Part shown: piece after piece, positions 1 through 8,789 of the stretch
Layout of the letters: each line of letters starts with the position of its first letter
How positions within the stretch are numbered: the stretch's first letter is position 1
Assembly (NCBI RefSeq): GCF_001879695.1
Contig: NZ_MNBL01000054.1
Location: forward strand, 1-64,000
Origin: Nioella sediminis
Lineage (GTDB): Bacteria > Pseudomonadota > Alphaproteobacteria > Rhodobacterales > Rhodobacteraceae
DNA length: 64,000 nucleotides
Direction: 5' to 3'
The notes under the pieces: generated by a model
Databases searched by the model: none
The model's input: only the letters and a program-made list of their open reading frames with translations
What the model was told of the DNA's origin: nothing
Program-made: the position numbers and the translations under genes

Positions 1-777
1 AAAACGACACTCAGCCGCCGCTACGCCGCCCAGTGGTTTGCCGCGCGTCGCGGCGAGGCCCCCGAGATTGCCATCGGCACCGCCAGCCCGCCCCTGCGCC
101 CGGCACGGCCCGCGAAGCCAGAGCTTCTGGACCCGCGCGACGTGCCCCGCCGACGTCCCGGCAGCCCCGAGGGGCGCAAAGCGCTGCTGCATGCGGTGGC
201 GCATATCGAGCTGAATGCCGTCGACCTGCATTGGGACGTTATCGCCCGGTTCGGGGGCCGGGTGCGGATGCCTATGGGGTTCTATGACGATTGGGTCAAA
301 TCTGCGGACGAGGAGTCGAAGCATTTCCAACTGGTCAGCGCCTGTCTGGAAACCATGGGCAGCCACTATGGCGACCTTGCCGCCCATGCGGGCATGTGGC
401 GCGCGGCAGAGGATACGGCCGAGGACATCATGGGCCGGCTTGCCGTGGTGCCCATGGTACTGGAGGCACGCGGCCTGGACGTGACACCGGGCATGATCGA
501 GGTCTTCCGCAAGGCGGGCGATGACGCGGCCCGGCAGGCTGTAGAGGCGCTGGAGGTCATCTATGCGGAAGAGGTGCATCACGTGGCCTATGGCTCCAAG
601 TGGTTCCATTTTCTGTGCGGACGTGAAGATATCGACCCGAAGGACGCGTTTCACCGGCTGGTCCGCACCTATTTCCACGGGGCGCTAAAACCCCCGTTCA
701 ACGAGGAAAAACGGGCAGAGGCCGGGTTGCCACCCGATTTCTACTGGCCACTGTCCGAGACCGGTTCGGTCGGCTGA
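1..777 (+). CDS. DUF455 ferritin-like protein, 5' truncated
   Basis: The frame is open from the first base of the window, so the gene starts upstream; 258 residues are visible. The protein belongs to the DUF455 family of ferritin-like proteins, a helical-bundle fold that usually holds a diiron site. Candidate metal ligands are visible in the expected order: Glu in HIELNAVDLHWDV, the Glu/His group in DEESKHFQL, Glu in PMVLEARGLDV and the Glu/His group in YAEEVHHVAYG. The reaction is unknown for the family. An ATG at 142 exists, but the preceding in-frame residues look coding and rich in Pro and Arg, like the family's N-terminal linker, so I do not take it as the start. It is followed by a 150-bp gap before the M23 peptidase. 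The family call is firm; the function is open. Confidence 0.85.
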   Translation, partial: KTTLSRRYAAQWFAARRGEAPEIAIGTASPPLRPARPAKPELLDPRDVPRRRPGSPEGRKALLHAVAHIELNAVDLHWDVIARFGGRVRMPMGFYDDWVKSADEESKHFQLVSACLETMGSHYGDLAAHAGMWRAAEDTAEDIMGRLAVVPMVLEARGLDVTPGMIEVFRKAGDDAARQAVEALEVIYAEEVHHVAYGSKWFHFLCGREDIDPKDAFHRLVRTYFHGALKPPFNEEKRAEAGLPPDFYWPLSETGSVG

Positions 778-930
778 CCCTGCGGGAATGGGCAAAAACC
801 TGCCAAAAACCGGCGAATAGGCCCGTTTATCCACAGCCGGGCAGAAAAAGGTTTGAGCCTCGCGGGGCTTTCCCCTAATCCCTAGTTTACCGGTGCGGCG
901 GGTTGTGGGGACAGGACGGCGCGCAGGGCA

Positions 931-2298
931 ATGACAAGGGTAATGGGGCACAGCGACGTGAAGACACGCCTGACCGACCGTTTCAACGGCGCGCTGGAAC
1001 GGTATTTGCCGGAACAGCGGCTATTCCTGAAATCAGACCAGGGCATGCGCTATGTGCGGCTGCGGCCTGCGACACAGGCGATCATGCTGACGGGGAGCTC
1101 GCTTTTCGTTGGCTGGACGGTAATTGTCACGGCCATCTTCCTGATCGATTCCATCAGCGCGGGCGGGGTCCGCGAACAGGCGGAACGGGCGCAGGTCGCC
1201 TATGAACAGCGCCTGAATGCCATGTCCGAGGAACGCGACGCGCGCGCGTCAGAGGCGCAGGCCAGCCAGGAACGGTTCTCGGTCGCCATGGGCGAGGTCT
1301 CGGCGATGCAGTCGCGTCTGCTGGCATCAGAGGAACGCCGCCGCGAGCTGGAAACCGCGGTCGAGGTGATCCAGACCACCCTGCGCCGGGTCATGACGGA
1401 ACGCGACGACGCCCGCGCACAGACCGCCGCCCTGCTGGCCGAGATCGAGGCCGAAAACGGCTCGGTCCAGACCGCCGCCGGCAGGCAGCGGGAACTGGAA
1501 CGGACGCTGGAATACCTGACCATGGCGCTTGCCCGCGCCGCCGATCAGCGCGACGACGCGGTCGAGATCGCGGAAGATGCCGAAGAAGAAATCGACGAGC
1601 TGGAATTCACCCAGGCCCTCGCCGATGAACGTAACGAGCGGATTTTCGCGCAGCTTGAAGACGCCGTGGAAATGTCGATGGCGCCGCTTGACCGGATGTT
1701 CTCGGCCGCAGGTCTGTCGACCGAGGATCTGGTGAACCAGATGCGCGCCAGCTACAATGGCCAGGGCGGGCCGCTGATGCCGATCACCATGTCGACGCGC
1801 GGCGAAGACCCGGATTCCGCCTCGCTGCGCGCCAACGAGGTTCTGGCACAGCTCGATAACCTCAACCTTCACCGTATGGTCGCGGAAAGACTGCCTTTTT
1901 CTCGGCCCGTCTTTGCCAGCTACCGGCTAAGCTCGCCCTTCGGATACCGCCGTGACCCGTTCAATGGTGGCAGCCGCCTGCATACCGGTGTCGATATGGC
2001 GGGCCCCACCGGCACCCCGATCCACGCCACCGGCGACGGCGTTGTCAGCTTCGCCGGACGGCAGAGCGGCTATGGCAATATCATCGTCATCCAGCACGCC
2101 TTCGGCTTCGAGACCCGCTATGCACATTTGCATCGTATCCGCGTCACCGAGGGCCAAAGGGTCTCGCGCGGGGATCGCATAGGTGATATGGGAAGCACCG
2201 GACGGTCGACGGGGCCCCATCTCCACTATGAGGTTCGCACCGGTGATACGCCCCGAAACCCCATGAACTACATCACGGCAGGTAGAGATGTTTTCTAA
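931..2298 (+). CDS. M23 (LytM) family metallopeptidase, membrane-anchored with coiled coil
   Basis: A 455-residue cell-envelope peptidase expected to cut peptidoglycan cross-links, or to act as a scaffold if inactive. A short cytoplasmic N-terminus is followed by one membrane helix (about residues 51-75), a long charged coiled coil (about 80-250) and a C-terminal LytM domain. The zinc-site motifs look intact: HTGVDMAG supplies His and Asp, and PHLHYEV supplies the later His, with HLH between them. The stop codon lies inside the next gene, bactofilin, with an 11-nt overlap. M23 peptidase and bactofilin genes are paired in many bacteria, where the bactofilin polymer positions the enzyme, so a role in cell shape or localised wall growth is likely. 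An ATG at 943 is an equally possible start because neither has a strong Shine-Dalgarno. Confidence 0.9.
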   Translation: MTRVMGHSDVKTRLTDRFNGALERYLPEQRLFLKSDQGMRYVRLRPATQAIMLTGSSLFVGWTVIVTAIFLIDSISAGGVREQAERAQVAYEQRLNAMSEERDARASEAQASQERFSVAMGEVSAMQSRLLASEERRRELETAVEVIQTTLRRVMTERDDARAQTAALLAEIEAENGSVQTAAGRQRELERTLEYLTMALARAADQRDDAVEIAEDAEEEIDELEFTQALADERNERIFAQLEDAVEMSMAPLDRMFSAAGLSTEDLVNQMRASYNGQGGPLMPITMSTRGEDPDSASLRANEVLAQLDNLNLHRMVAERLPFSRPVFASYRLSSPFGYRRDPFNGGSRLHTGVDMAGPTGTPIHATGDGVVSFAGRQSGYGNIIVIQHAFGFETRYAHLHRIRVTEGQRVSRGDRIGDMGSTGRSTGPHLHYEVRTGDTPRNPMNYITAGRDVF

Positions 2299-2824
2299 GT
2301 CAAAAATCAATGAACCCGGTCCCAAACAGGCTGGCGCCGCTGATAGCAAACCCGAAACCGGGGCAGATGCCCCCAAGGCAGGATCCTCGGACAAAAGCTC
2401 AATGCCCCTTACCTCGAACAAGCCCAAACCGCCCGCATCCTTGCTCAGCTCTGACCTGACGATCACCGGCAATCTGCGCACCACCGGTGACATCCAGGTG
2501 GAAGGCACCGTGCATGGCGACATCCGCGCGCATCTGCTGACGGTTGGCGAAGGCGCCACCATCGAGGGCGAAATCGTTGCCGACGACATCGTCGTGACGG
2601 GCCGCGTCGTGGGCCGTGTCCGTGGCCTGAAAGTGCGCCTGACCGCGACCGCGAAGGTCGAGGGCGACATCATCCACAAGACCATCGCCATCGAGAGCGG
2701 TGCGCATTTCGAAGGCTCTGTTCAGCGCCAGGAAGACCCGCTGTCCAATGGCGGCGCCAAGCGCCCTGCCCCGGCAGCCGCAGCGCCCAAGCCAGCGGCC
2801 AGCAACGGCACCGCAGAAGCCTGA
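2288..2824 (+). CDS. bactofilin
   Basis: A 178-residue bactofilin, a cytoskeletal protein that polymerises without nucleotide through a right-handed beta-helix. The core runs from about residue 55 to 150 and shows the repeating short beta-strand pattern (ITGNLRTTGDIQVEGTVHGD and following turns). Both ends are low-complexity: Pro, Lys and Ser at the start, and Ala/Pro at the end. The short N-terminal tail can bind membrane in this family. The start overlaps the M23 peptidase by 11 nt, so the two are translated together and probably act together on peptidoglycan. A strong intrinsic terminator at 2852-2877 ends the unit. The family is clear; which morphological feature it controls is not. Confidence 0.92.
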   Translation: MFSKSKINEPGPKQAGAADSKPETGADAPKAGSSDKSSMPLTSNKPKPPASLLSSDLTITGNLRTTGDIQVEGTVHGDIRAHLLTVGEGATIEGEIVADDIVVTGRVVGRVRGLKVRLTATAKVEGDIIHKTIAIESGAHFEGSVQRQEDPLSNGGAKRPAPAAAAPKPAASNGTAEA

Positions 2825-2851
2825 TCCTTTCCGGCTGACGGCAGTTCATGG

Positions 2852-2877
2852 CGGCCCCGATCTTTCGGGGCCGTTTT
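2852..2877 (+). terminator. intrinsic terminator after bactofilin
   Basis: A 9-bp GC-rich stem (cggccccga / tcggggccg) closes a TCTT loop and is followed by TTTT and then CGTTT. It lies 27 bp after the bactofilin stop and 13 bp before the convergent DUF2189 stop, so it may limit read-through from both sides. Confidence 0.85.
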
Positions 2878-2890
2878 CGTTTGTGAGGGA

Positions 2891-3682
2891 TCAGCCATGC
2901 TCCAACGCGCGCCGGTAGATATGCCAGCTGGCATGGCCCAGAACCGGCAGCGCGATGAACAGGCCCAGAAGGGCCGGGATCATCGCCGCAAAGGTCAGCA
3001 CCGAAATGGTCACGCCCCAGGCGATCATGACCCTGGGATTGCGTTTGACAACCGCGATCGAGGTCAGCATGGCGGTGACGAAATCCAGCTCCTTGTCCAG
3101 AAGCAGCGGCAGCGAAATTGCGGTCAGGCAAAACAGGACAAAGGCGAACGCCGCCCCGAATGCGGTGCCGACCAGCAGCATCAACAGACCTTCGGGCTGA
3201 AGCAGATAGGCATAGCTGGAGCTGACATTCATCAGAACCGATGGCCCCATGAACAGCGCGAACAGCATATGCGCGAAAAAGGACCAGAACAGGAAATAGA
3301 CGATGATCACCCAGGACATCAGCGGCAATTGCCGAAGGCGCTGACGCCAGACCACGCCGAAAATGTCATTGCGGCGGAAATCCGTGTCGCCTTGTTCCAG
3401 CCGGTGCGAGACCTCGTAAAGCCCCACGGCCAGAAACGGCGCGATCAGGGGGAAGCCCACGGTGATCGGCAGAGACAGCCAGATCTGCTCGGTCACGAAA
3501 AAGAGGATATAGAGCAGCCAGCCGCCGATCACGTAGATATGGGCAAAGAACAGCCCCATCATCGGCTTGCGGCGGAAATCCTGCCACCCGGCGCGCAGCG
3601 CGTAGCCGATATCGCCCATATCCATCTGCCGGACCTCCGGCACTTTCGACGCTTCGGGCAATGCCTGACTTGTGTCACTCAT
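2891..3682 (-). CDS. DUF2189 multi-pass membrane protein
   Basis: A 263-residue integral membrane protein of the DUF2189 family, which has no known function. The N-terminus is soluble (MSDTSQALPEASKVPEVRQM), followed by about six hydrophobic segments, including GLFFAHIYVIGGWLLYILFF, VIIVYFLFWSFFAHMLFALF and two C-terminal stretches (MLLVGTAFGAAFAFVLFCL; TISVLTFAAMIPALLGLFIA). A frame extending 40 residues further upstream exists. I chose the ATG at 3682 because a strong GGGAGGA sits just before it and the extra residues do not look like a protein. It lies downstream of prfB on the same strand, 76 bp after the prfB stop. Confidence 0.85.
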   Translation of the reverse strand: MSDTSQALPEASKVPEVRQMDMGDIGYALRAGWQDFRRKPMMGLFFAHIYVIGGWLLYILFFVTEQIWLSLPITVGFPLIAPFLAVGLYEVSHRLEQGDTDFRRNDIFGVVWRQRLRQLPLMSWVIIVYFLFWSFFAHMLFALFMGPSVLMNVSSSYAYLLQPEGLLMLLVGTAFGAAFAFVLFCLTAISLPLLLDKELDFVTAMLTSIAVVKRNPRVMIAWGVTISVLTFAAMIPALLGLFIALPVLGHASWHIYRRALEHG

Positions 3683-3758
3683 CACGAAATCCTCCCTCGG
3701 GGAAATGCTAAGGGAGGATGCTTGACCGTGCCAAGGGAAATCTGGAGCTGCGTGCCGT

Positions 3759-4886
3759 TCAGTCCTCGGCCTGCGCCTGTGCGCGGGTCTTGCCAGAGAC
3801 ATCCATGGCCAGCACGCTGGCCATCAGCCCGTCCAGATCGCCATCCAGAACGCCCTGTGTGTCAGAGGTTTCGAACCCGGTGCGCAGGTCCTTTACCATC
3901 TGGTAGGGTTGCAGAACATAGGACCGGATCTGGTTGCCCCAGCCCGCATCGCCCTTGTTCTCATGCGCCTCGTTGATGGCTGCGTTCCGGCGGTCAAGCT
4001 CCTGCTGGTAGAGCCGCGATTTCAGCGCCTTCATGGCGATATCGCGGTTCTGGTGCTGCGATTTCTCGGAACTGGTCACGACGATGCCCGTGGGAATATG
4101 GGTTATCCGAACCGCGGAATCCGTGGTGTTGACGTGCTGACCGCCCGCGCCGGACGACCGATAGGTGTCGATGCGGATGTCAGAGGGGTTCACCTCAATC
4201 TCGATATTGTCGTCCACGACCGGATAAACCCAGACCGAGCTGAAGGAGGTGTGCCGCCGGGCGGCGCTGTCATAGGGGCTGATCCGCACCAGGCGGTGCA
4301 CGCCCGATTCCGATTTCAGCCAGCCATAGGCATTGTGGCCGGAAATCTTGTAGGTGGCGGATTTGATGCCCGCCTCTTCGCCCGCGCTTTCGGACTGAAG
4401 CTCCACATCATAGCCCTTTTTCTCGGCCCACCGGACATACATCCGCGCCAAGATGGACGCCCAGTCACAGCTTTCGGTGCCACCGGCGCCGGAGTTGATT
4501 TCAAGGAAGGTGTCATTGCTGTCGGCCTCGCCGTCCAGCAGCGCCTCCAGTTCTTTCGCGGCGGCGGTCTTGACCAACTCGGCCAGCGCTTCCTCGGCCT
4601 CGGCGATCACCTCCTGATCGTCCTCCATCTCGCCAAGCTCGATCAGTTCCACATTGTCGTTCAGTCCGGTCTCGATGGCCTTGTAGGTGCCCATCTTGTC
4701 GACCAGCAACTGACGGTCGCGCATCAGCTTCTGCGCCTTTTCCGGGTCGTTCCACAGGTCCGGGTCCTCGACGCGGGCATTGAATTCCTCCAACCGATGG
4801 GGGGCCGTCTCAAGGTCCATCCGCTGGCCCAGAAGGGTCAGGGATTTGCGGATTTTCTCGATATGGCTCTGGGTTTCGGCCCGCAT
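3759..4886 (-). CDS. prfB: peptide chain release factor 2
   Basis: RF2 ends translation at UGA and UAA codons by triggering hydrolysis of peptidyl-tRNA. The 375-residue protein carries the universal GGQ motif ([19 protein letters not shown], around residue 250). The codon-recognition loop reads SPY ([15 protein letters not shown]) instead of the SPF of E. coli RF2. The frame is continuous from ATG to stop; the in-frame UGA and programmed +1 frameshift that regulate prfB in many bacteria are absent. It follows mrcA on the same strand with an 87-bp gap. Length and motif order match full-length RF2. Confidence 0.96.
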   Translation of the reverse strand: MRAETQSHIEKIRKSLTLLGQRMDLETAPHRLEEFNARVEDPDLWNDPEKAQKLMRDRQLLVDKMGTYKAIETGLNDNVELIELGEMEDDQEVIAEAEEALAELVKTAAAKELEALLDGEADSNDTFLEINSGAGGTESCDWASILARMYVRWAEKKGYDVELQSESAGEEAGIKSATYKISGHNAYGWLKSESGVHRLVRISPYDSAARRHTSFSSVWVYPVVDDNIEIEVNPSDIRIDTYRSSGAGGQHVNTTDSAVRITHIPTGIVVTSSEKSQHQNRDIAMKALKSRLYQQELDRRNAAINEAHENKGDAGWGNQIRSYVLQPYQMVKDLRTGFETSDTQGVLDGDLDGLMASVLAMDVSGKTRAQAQAED

Positions 4887-4973
4887 GGTCTGCTCGCTCG
4901 GCTCTGGAATGGGTTGTCACAGGGATGTAGACCAGCCCCCGCGCCGCTGCAAGCGGGCAAGGGCCGGTGATGG

Positions 4974-7589
4974 TCAGTAAAGCCCACCGGAGGTCAGTTC
5001 GCCAAAGCCCGTGCCAAGCGGCACTCGCGCGGTTCCACCAGTCGAGGTTTCCACGGTACTGTCCGTGGGCGGTAACGGATCGCCGTCGACGATTTCCCCG
5101 CCGCCGGTGCCCGGTTCCTGACCGCGCGCGAACATCGGCAGGTTCGACCCCATGCCGAAGCCCCCGTCGACGATGGACAGCATGCCGAAGAACGGCTCTT
5201 CCCCGTCGCGGAAATATTCCATCACCACATCGGGGCCGGAGGCGCCGGATTCGAGACGCTGACCCGAATAGCGGTCGATCGGATAAAAATGGCCGCCCGG
5301 CGGCACTTCGAACTCTCCGCCGCCATATTCGGCAATCGCCTCGCGCATGAATTGCGCAAAGACCGGCCCGCACATTCCACCGCCCGAGGCACCCCGGCCA
5401 AGGCTGCGCGGCGTGTCGAAGCCGATATAGCACCCCGCAACGATGGTGTTGGAAAAGCCCACGAACCACACATCGCGCGCGTCGTTGGTGGTGCCGGTCT
5501 TGCCAGCCAGTGGCACGCCGAGCCCGGCATTGCCGACGCTGCCCGCTGCCGTACCGCGCTGAACCACGCCGCGCATCATCGAGGTGATCTGGTAGGCGGT
5601 GATTGCATCAATCACCCGTTCGCGGTTCGAGACGATCCGGGGCGCGCGTCCGCTTTCAAGATCGCTCAGCAGACAGTCCTGACAGATGCGCTGATCATGG
5701 CGATAGACGGTAGCACCGAAGCGGTCCTGCACCCGGTCAACCAGCGTGGGTTCCACCCTCTCTCCGCCATTGGCGAACATCGCATAGGCCGCAACGACCC
5801 GGTAAAGCGTGGTTTCCTGCGACCCGAGCGAATTGGCCAGATAGGGCTGCAATTCATCATAGACGCCGAAGCGTTCCGCATACCGGGCGACGGTCTCCAT
5901 CCCGATATCCTGTGCCAGACGCACGGTCATCAGGTTCCGCGACCGTTCGATGCCGGTACGCAGAGGCGCGGGGCCATAGAATTCGTTCGAGGCATTGGTG
6001 GGCCGCCAGATTCCCTCGCCCGTATCGACCTCGATCGGGGCGTCGATGACAATGGTGTTGGGGCTGTAGCCGGTATCAAGTGCGGTCGCATAGACGAAGG
6101 GCTTGAAGACAGACCCCGGCTGGCGCGTCGCCTGCGTGGCGCGGTTGAAGCTGGAATACTGGTAGGAAAAGCCCCCCTGCATCGCCAGAACCCGGCCCGT
6201 GTTCACATCCATCGCCATGAACCCGCCCTGCACCTCGGGGATCTGGCGCAGGGTCCAGCGGATGAAACTGCCGTCACTGTCGCTGGTCATGGCGCGTACA
6301 TGGATCACGTCGCCCACATCCAGCAGGTCGCCAGCATTGCGCGCGGTATCGCCCCGGTTGCCATCGGCGTCCACGGGCCGCGCCCATGTCACGTCTTCCG
6401 GCGGAATCCAATGGCCGTCCTCGTCATCCTCAATGCCTTCGATACCGATCCGGGCATGGGTGTTGCCCACCTCCAGCACCACGGCGGCATGCCAGCCGTC
6501 GATATCGCGGGGGAAGGTCACATCAGCCAGCAGGTCGCGCCAGCCCTCGCCCTCGGCTTCGGCCAATAGTTCCGGATCAATCGTCGCCAGCGGGTCGCGC
6601 CACAGGCCCCGGTCGCGGTCATAGCGTTCCAACGCCCGGCGCAGGGCCTGAGCAGCGGCATCTTGCAAGCTTTCGTCCATCGTGGCGCGCACGGTGTAGC
6701 CGCCCGACAGGAACCCTTCGGTACCGAAATCGCGGCTGAGCTGGCGGCGGATCTCATCGGAGAAGTAGTCACGCGATGGCAGCTGCGCCCGGAACGGTTC
6801 GATATGGCCGCCCTGCACGGTTTCCAGCGGCGCGGCCTGCGCGGCCTCCATCTCTTCCAGCGAGAGATAGCCGTTTTCGTACATCTCGCGCAGCACGTAG
6901 TTGCGGCGGCTGATCGCGCGGTCATAGTTGCGCACCGGATGCAGCGCGGTGCCCCCTGATTGCGGCAGCGCCGCCAGGTAGGCGGCCTGTTCGGGGCGCA
7001 GATCAACAAGGTCGGAGTTGAAATAGGTCTGAGCCGCTGCGGCCACACCGAACGATCGCTGACCAAGCTCGATCTCGTTTAGATAAAGCTCCATGATCCG
7101 TTCCTTGGACAGCGTCTGCTCGATCCGCGCGGCCAGGATGATCTCGCGGATCTTGCGTTCGATCCGGCGCGAACCATCGAGCAGGAAGTTCTTCACCACC
7201 TGCTGCGTGATCGTGGAGGCCCCGCGCACATCCCGCCCCCGCGACCGGATCGCCTCAACCACCGCGGCCCCGATGGCGCGGGGGTCATAGCCCGAATGGT
7301 CAAAGAAATTGCGGTCCTCGGCGCTGACGAAGGCATGCACGACGACCGGCGGAATCTCCTCATAGGACGCATAGATCCGGCGTTCAGCGGCGAACTCGTC
7401 CATGATCTCGCCATCGCGGTTGTAAATCCGGCTGATCGTGGCGGGCGAATACTGTTGCAGCGTCTGGTAATCGGGCAGATCGCGGGTGAAGGAGAAGATC
7501 ACGCCCCCGGCAATCAACGCGCCCATGACGAGCCCATTGGTCACGAGGCTGAATATTGCCCCCAAAAAGGAAAAAATGAATCGGATCAT
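4974..7589 (-). CDS. mrcA: penicillin-binding protein 1A, bifunctional transglycosylase/transpeptidase
   Basis: An 871-residue class A PBP that polymerises glycan strands and cross-links peptides at the inner membrane. A short N-terminus and one membrane helix (about 8-33) lead to a GT51 domain with EDRNFFDHSG (catalytic Glu) and GASTITQQVVKNF. The transpeptidase domain has all three motifs: SVFK (in RQPGSVFKPF), SRN (in IERSRNLMTV) and KTGT (in GKTGTTNDARDVWFVGF). A central insert (about 300-430) matches the OB-like domain of proteobacterial PBP1A. The C-terminal tail is Gly/Thr-rich and low-complexity. It is divergent from the methyltransferase gene, with 131 bp between them, and prfB follows. 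Confidence 0.96.
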   Translation of the reverse strand: MIRFIFSFLGAIFSLVTNGLVMGALIAGGVIFSFTRDLPDYQTLQQYSPATISRIYNRDGEIMDEFAAERRIYASYEEIPPVVVHAFVSAEDRNFFDHSGYDPRAIGAAVVEAIRSRGRDVRGASTITQQVVKNFLLDGSRRIERKIREIILAARIEQTLSKERIMELYLNEIELGQRSFGVAAAAQTYFNSDLVDLRPEQAAYLAALPQSGGTALHPVRNYDRAISRRNYVLREMYENGYLSLEEMEAAQAAPLETVQGGHIEPFRAQLPSRDYFSDEIRRQLSRDFGTEGFLSGGYTVRATMDESLQDAAAQALRRALERYDRDRGLWRDPLATIDPELLAEAEGEGWRDLLADVTFPRDIDGWHAAVVLEVGNTHARIGIEGIEDDEDGHWIPPEDVTWARPVDADGNRGDTARNAGDLLDVGDVIHVRAMTSDSDGSFIRWTLRQIPEVQGGFMAMDVNTGRVLAMQGGFSYQYSSFNRATQATRQPGSVFKPFVYATALDTGYSPNTIVIDAPIEVDTGEGIWRPTNASNEFYGPAPLRTGIERSRNLMTVRLAQDIGMETVARYAERFGVYDELQPYLANSLGSQETTLYRVVAAYAMFANGGERVEPTLVDRVQDRFGATVYRHDQRICQDCLLSDLESGRAPRIVSNRERVIDAITAYQITSMMRGVVQRGTAAGSVGNAGLGVPLAGKTGTTNDARDVWFVGFSNTIVAGCYIGFDTPRSLGRGASGGGMCGPVFAQFMREAIAEYGGGEFEVPPGGHFYPIDRYSGQRLESGASGPDVVMEYFRDGEEPFFGMLSIVDGGFGMGSNLPMFARGQEPGTGGGEIVDGDPLPPTDSTVETSTGGTARVPLGTGFGELTSGGLY

Positions 7590-7720
7590 GCCCGCGACTC
7601 CTGTGGCGCCTTCGCCTTATAGGCCGCGCGGCAGGGGGGGTCAAAAGCAACGCCACGAAAGCGGCGGGAATTCGCGCCTCAAGGGGTTTTCCGAGAATGG
7701 GTAGTGACGCAGGATAAGGC

Positions 7721-8326
7721 ATGGACTTCAACGACATCCTTCCCGCCTATGACCGGGTGGCCGATCACTGGGCCAAAACGCGCAACACGTCCCTGTTCGA
7801 GGTCGGAGCTTTGACGGCGGCTCTGGACGGTCAGAAGGACGCGACGGTGCTCGATCTGGGCTGCGGGTCGGGGGTGCCGATTGCGGCATGGTTCACGGAT
7901 CAGGGTTGTGCCGTGACGGGTGTCGACGGGTCAAAGCGCATGCTGGATCATTTCCGGGGCAATCTTCCCGACGCAAGAGCGGTTCTCGCCGATATGCGCG
8001 GACTGTCATTGGGCCAGCAATTTGACGTGATCGTCGCGTGGGACAGTTTCTTTCACCTGTCGCGCGGGGCTCAACGCACCATGTTTCCAGTGTTCAAGGC
8101 CCATGCCGCCCCCGGCGCGCGGCTTCTGATGACAACCGGCCCGTCGGACAGCGAAGCCATGGGCCAGGTCGGACCGGAACCGGTGATCCATGCCAGCCTG
8201 TCGCCGGACGCCTACCGTGCGCTCTTTGCCGAGCACGGGTTCGAGGTGCTGTGGTTCCGCCCGGAAGACGCGGAATTCCACGGCCATTCCGTCTGGCTCG
8301 CTCAGCGGTCGGGCGGGATCGCGTAG
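7721..8326 (+). CDS. class I SAM-dependent methyltransferase
   Basis: A 201-residue Rossmann-fold methyltransferase. Motif I (VLDLGCGSGVPI, around residues 43-54) binds S-adenosylmethionine, the acidic residue after strand 2 is in VTGVDGS, and motif III/IV-like FDVIVAWDSFFHLSR follows. The substrate cannot be read from the sequence; the closest architecture is the small Methyltransf_25-type enzymes that act on small molecules. It overlaps the convergent thioesterase gene by 25 bp at the 3' ends, so no terminator separates them. Confidence 0.88.
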   Translation: MDFNDILPAYDRVADHWAKTRNTSLFEVGALTAALDGQKDATVLDLGCGSGVPIAAWFTDQGCAVTGVDGSKRMLDHFRGNLPDARAVLADMRGLSLGQQFDVIVAWDSFFHLSRGAQRTMFPVFKAHAAPGARLLMTTGPSDSEAMGQVGPEPVIHASLSPDAYRALFAEHGFEVLWFRPEDAEFHGHSVWLAQRSGGIA

Positions 8327-8724
8327 GTCATCGAGGCGCGAGCCACCGGGGCCTCCATGCCGTCGGACCGGATCAGGCAATCGCCCACGGCCAGTGTCTT
8401 GCCCAGTTTCAGCAACCGGCAATCGCACAGAAGGTCGGTCGCGGCGGCGGGTTTGCGCATGAAATCCATCGAGATATTGGTGGTGACCGCCAGTGCCTTG
8501 GGGCCGACCATCGCCAGCACCGCCAGATAGATCGACACATCGGCCAGCGCGAACATCGACGGCCCGGATACGGTGCCGCCGGGGCGCAGGTGCCGCTCAT
8601 CGACCTTGAGCCGCACGAGGATGCCCATCTCTCTGACCTCTTCGATGGTGAAGTCGTCTGCAACTTGCGCGAATTCCGTTTGCAGGAACGTGGATAGCGC
8701 GGATTTGTCCATGGCCAGTGCCAT
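8302..8724 (-). CDS. PaaI-type hotdog-fold thioesterase
   Basis: A 140-residue hotdog-fold protein of the PaaI/YdiI thioesterase group, which hydrolyses acyl-CoA esters. The core helix segment GGTVSGPSMFALADVSIYLAV holds the Asp usually placed near the catalytic site, followed by the beta strands TTNISMDFMRKP and VARASMTYAIP. The ATG at 8724 is preceded by GGAGGGG; the 18 residues upstream in frame (MPIASKTLNARP...) are unlikely to be translated. It is divergent from the crotonase gene, with 65 bp between starts. The two might act on the same acyl-CoA pool, but that is inferred only from position. Confidence 0.85.
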   Translation of the reverse strand: MALAMDKSALSTFLQTEFAQVADDFTIEEVREMGILVRLKVDERHLRPGGTVSGPSMFALADVSIYLAVLAMVGPKALAVTTNISMDFMRKPAAATDLLCDCRLLKLGKTLAVGDCLIRSDGMEAPVARASMTYAIPPDR

Positions 8725-8789
8725 TGCCCCTCCTCCCTCTTTCGGCCTAGCATTCAGCGTCTTGGATGCAATTGGCAAGGGAGGGCCAG

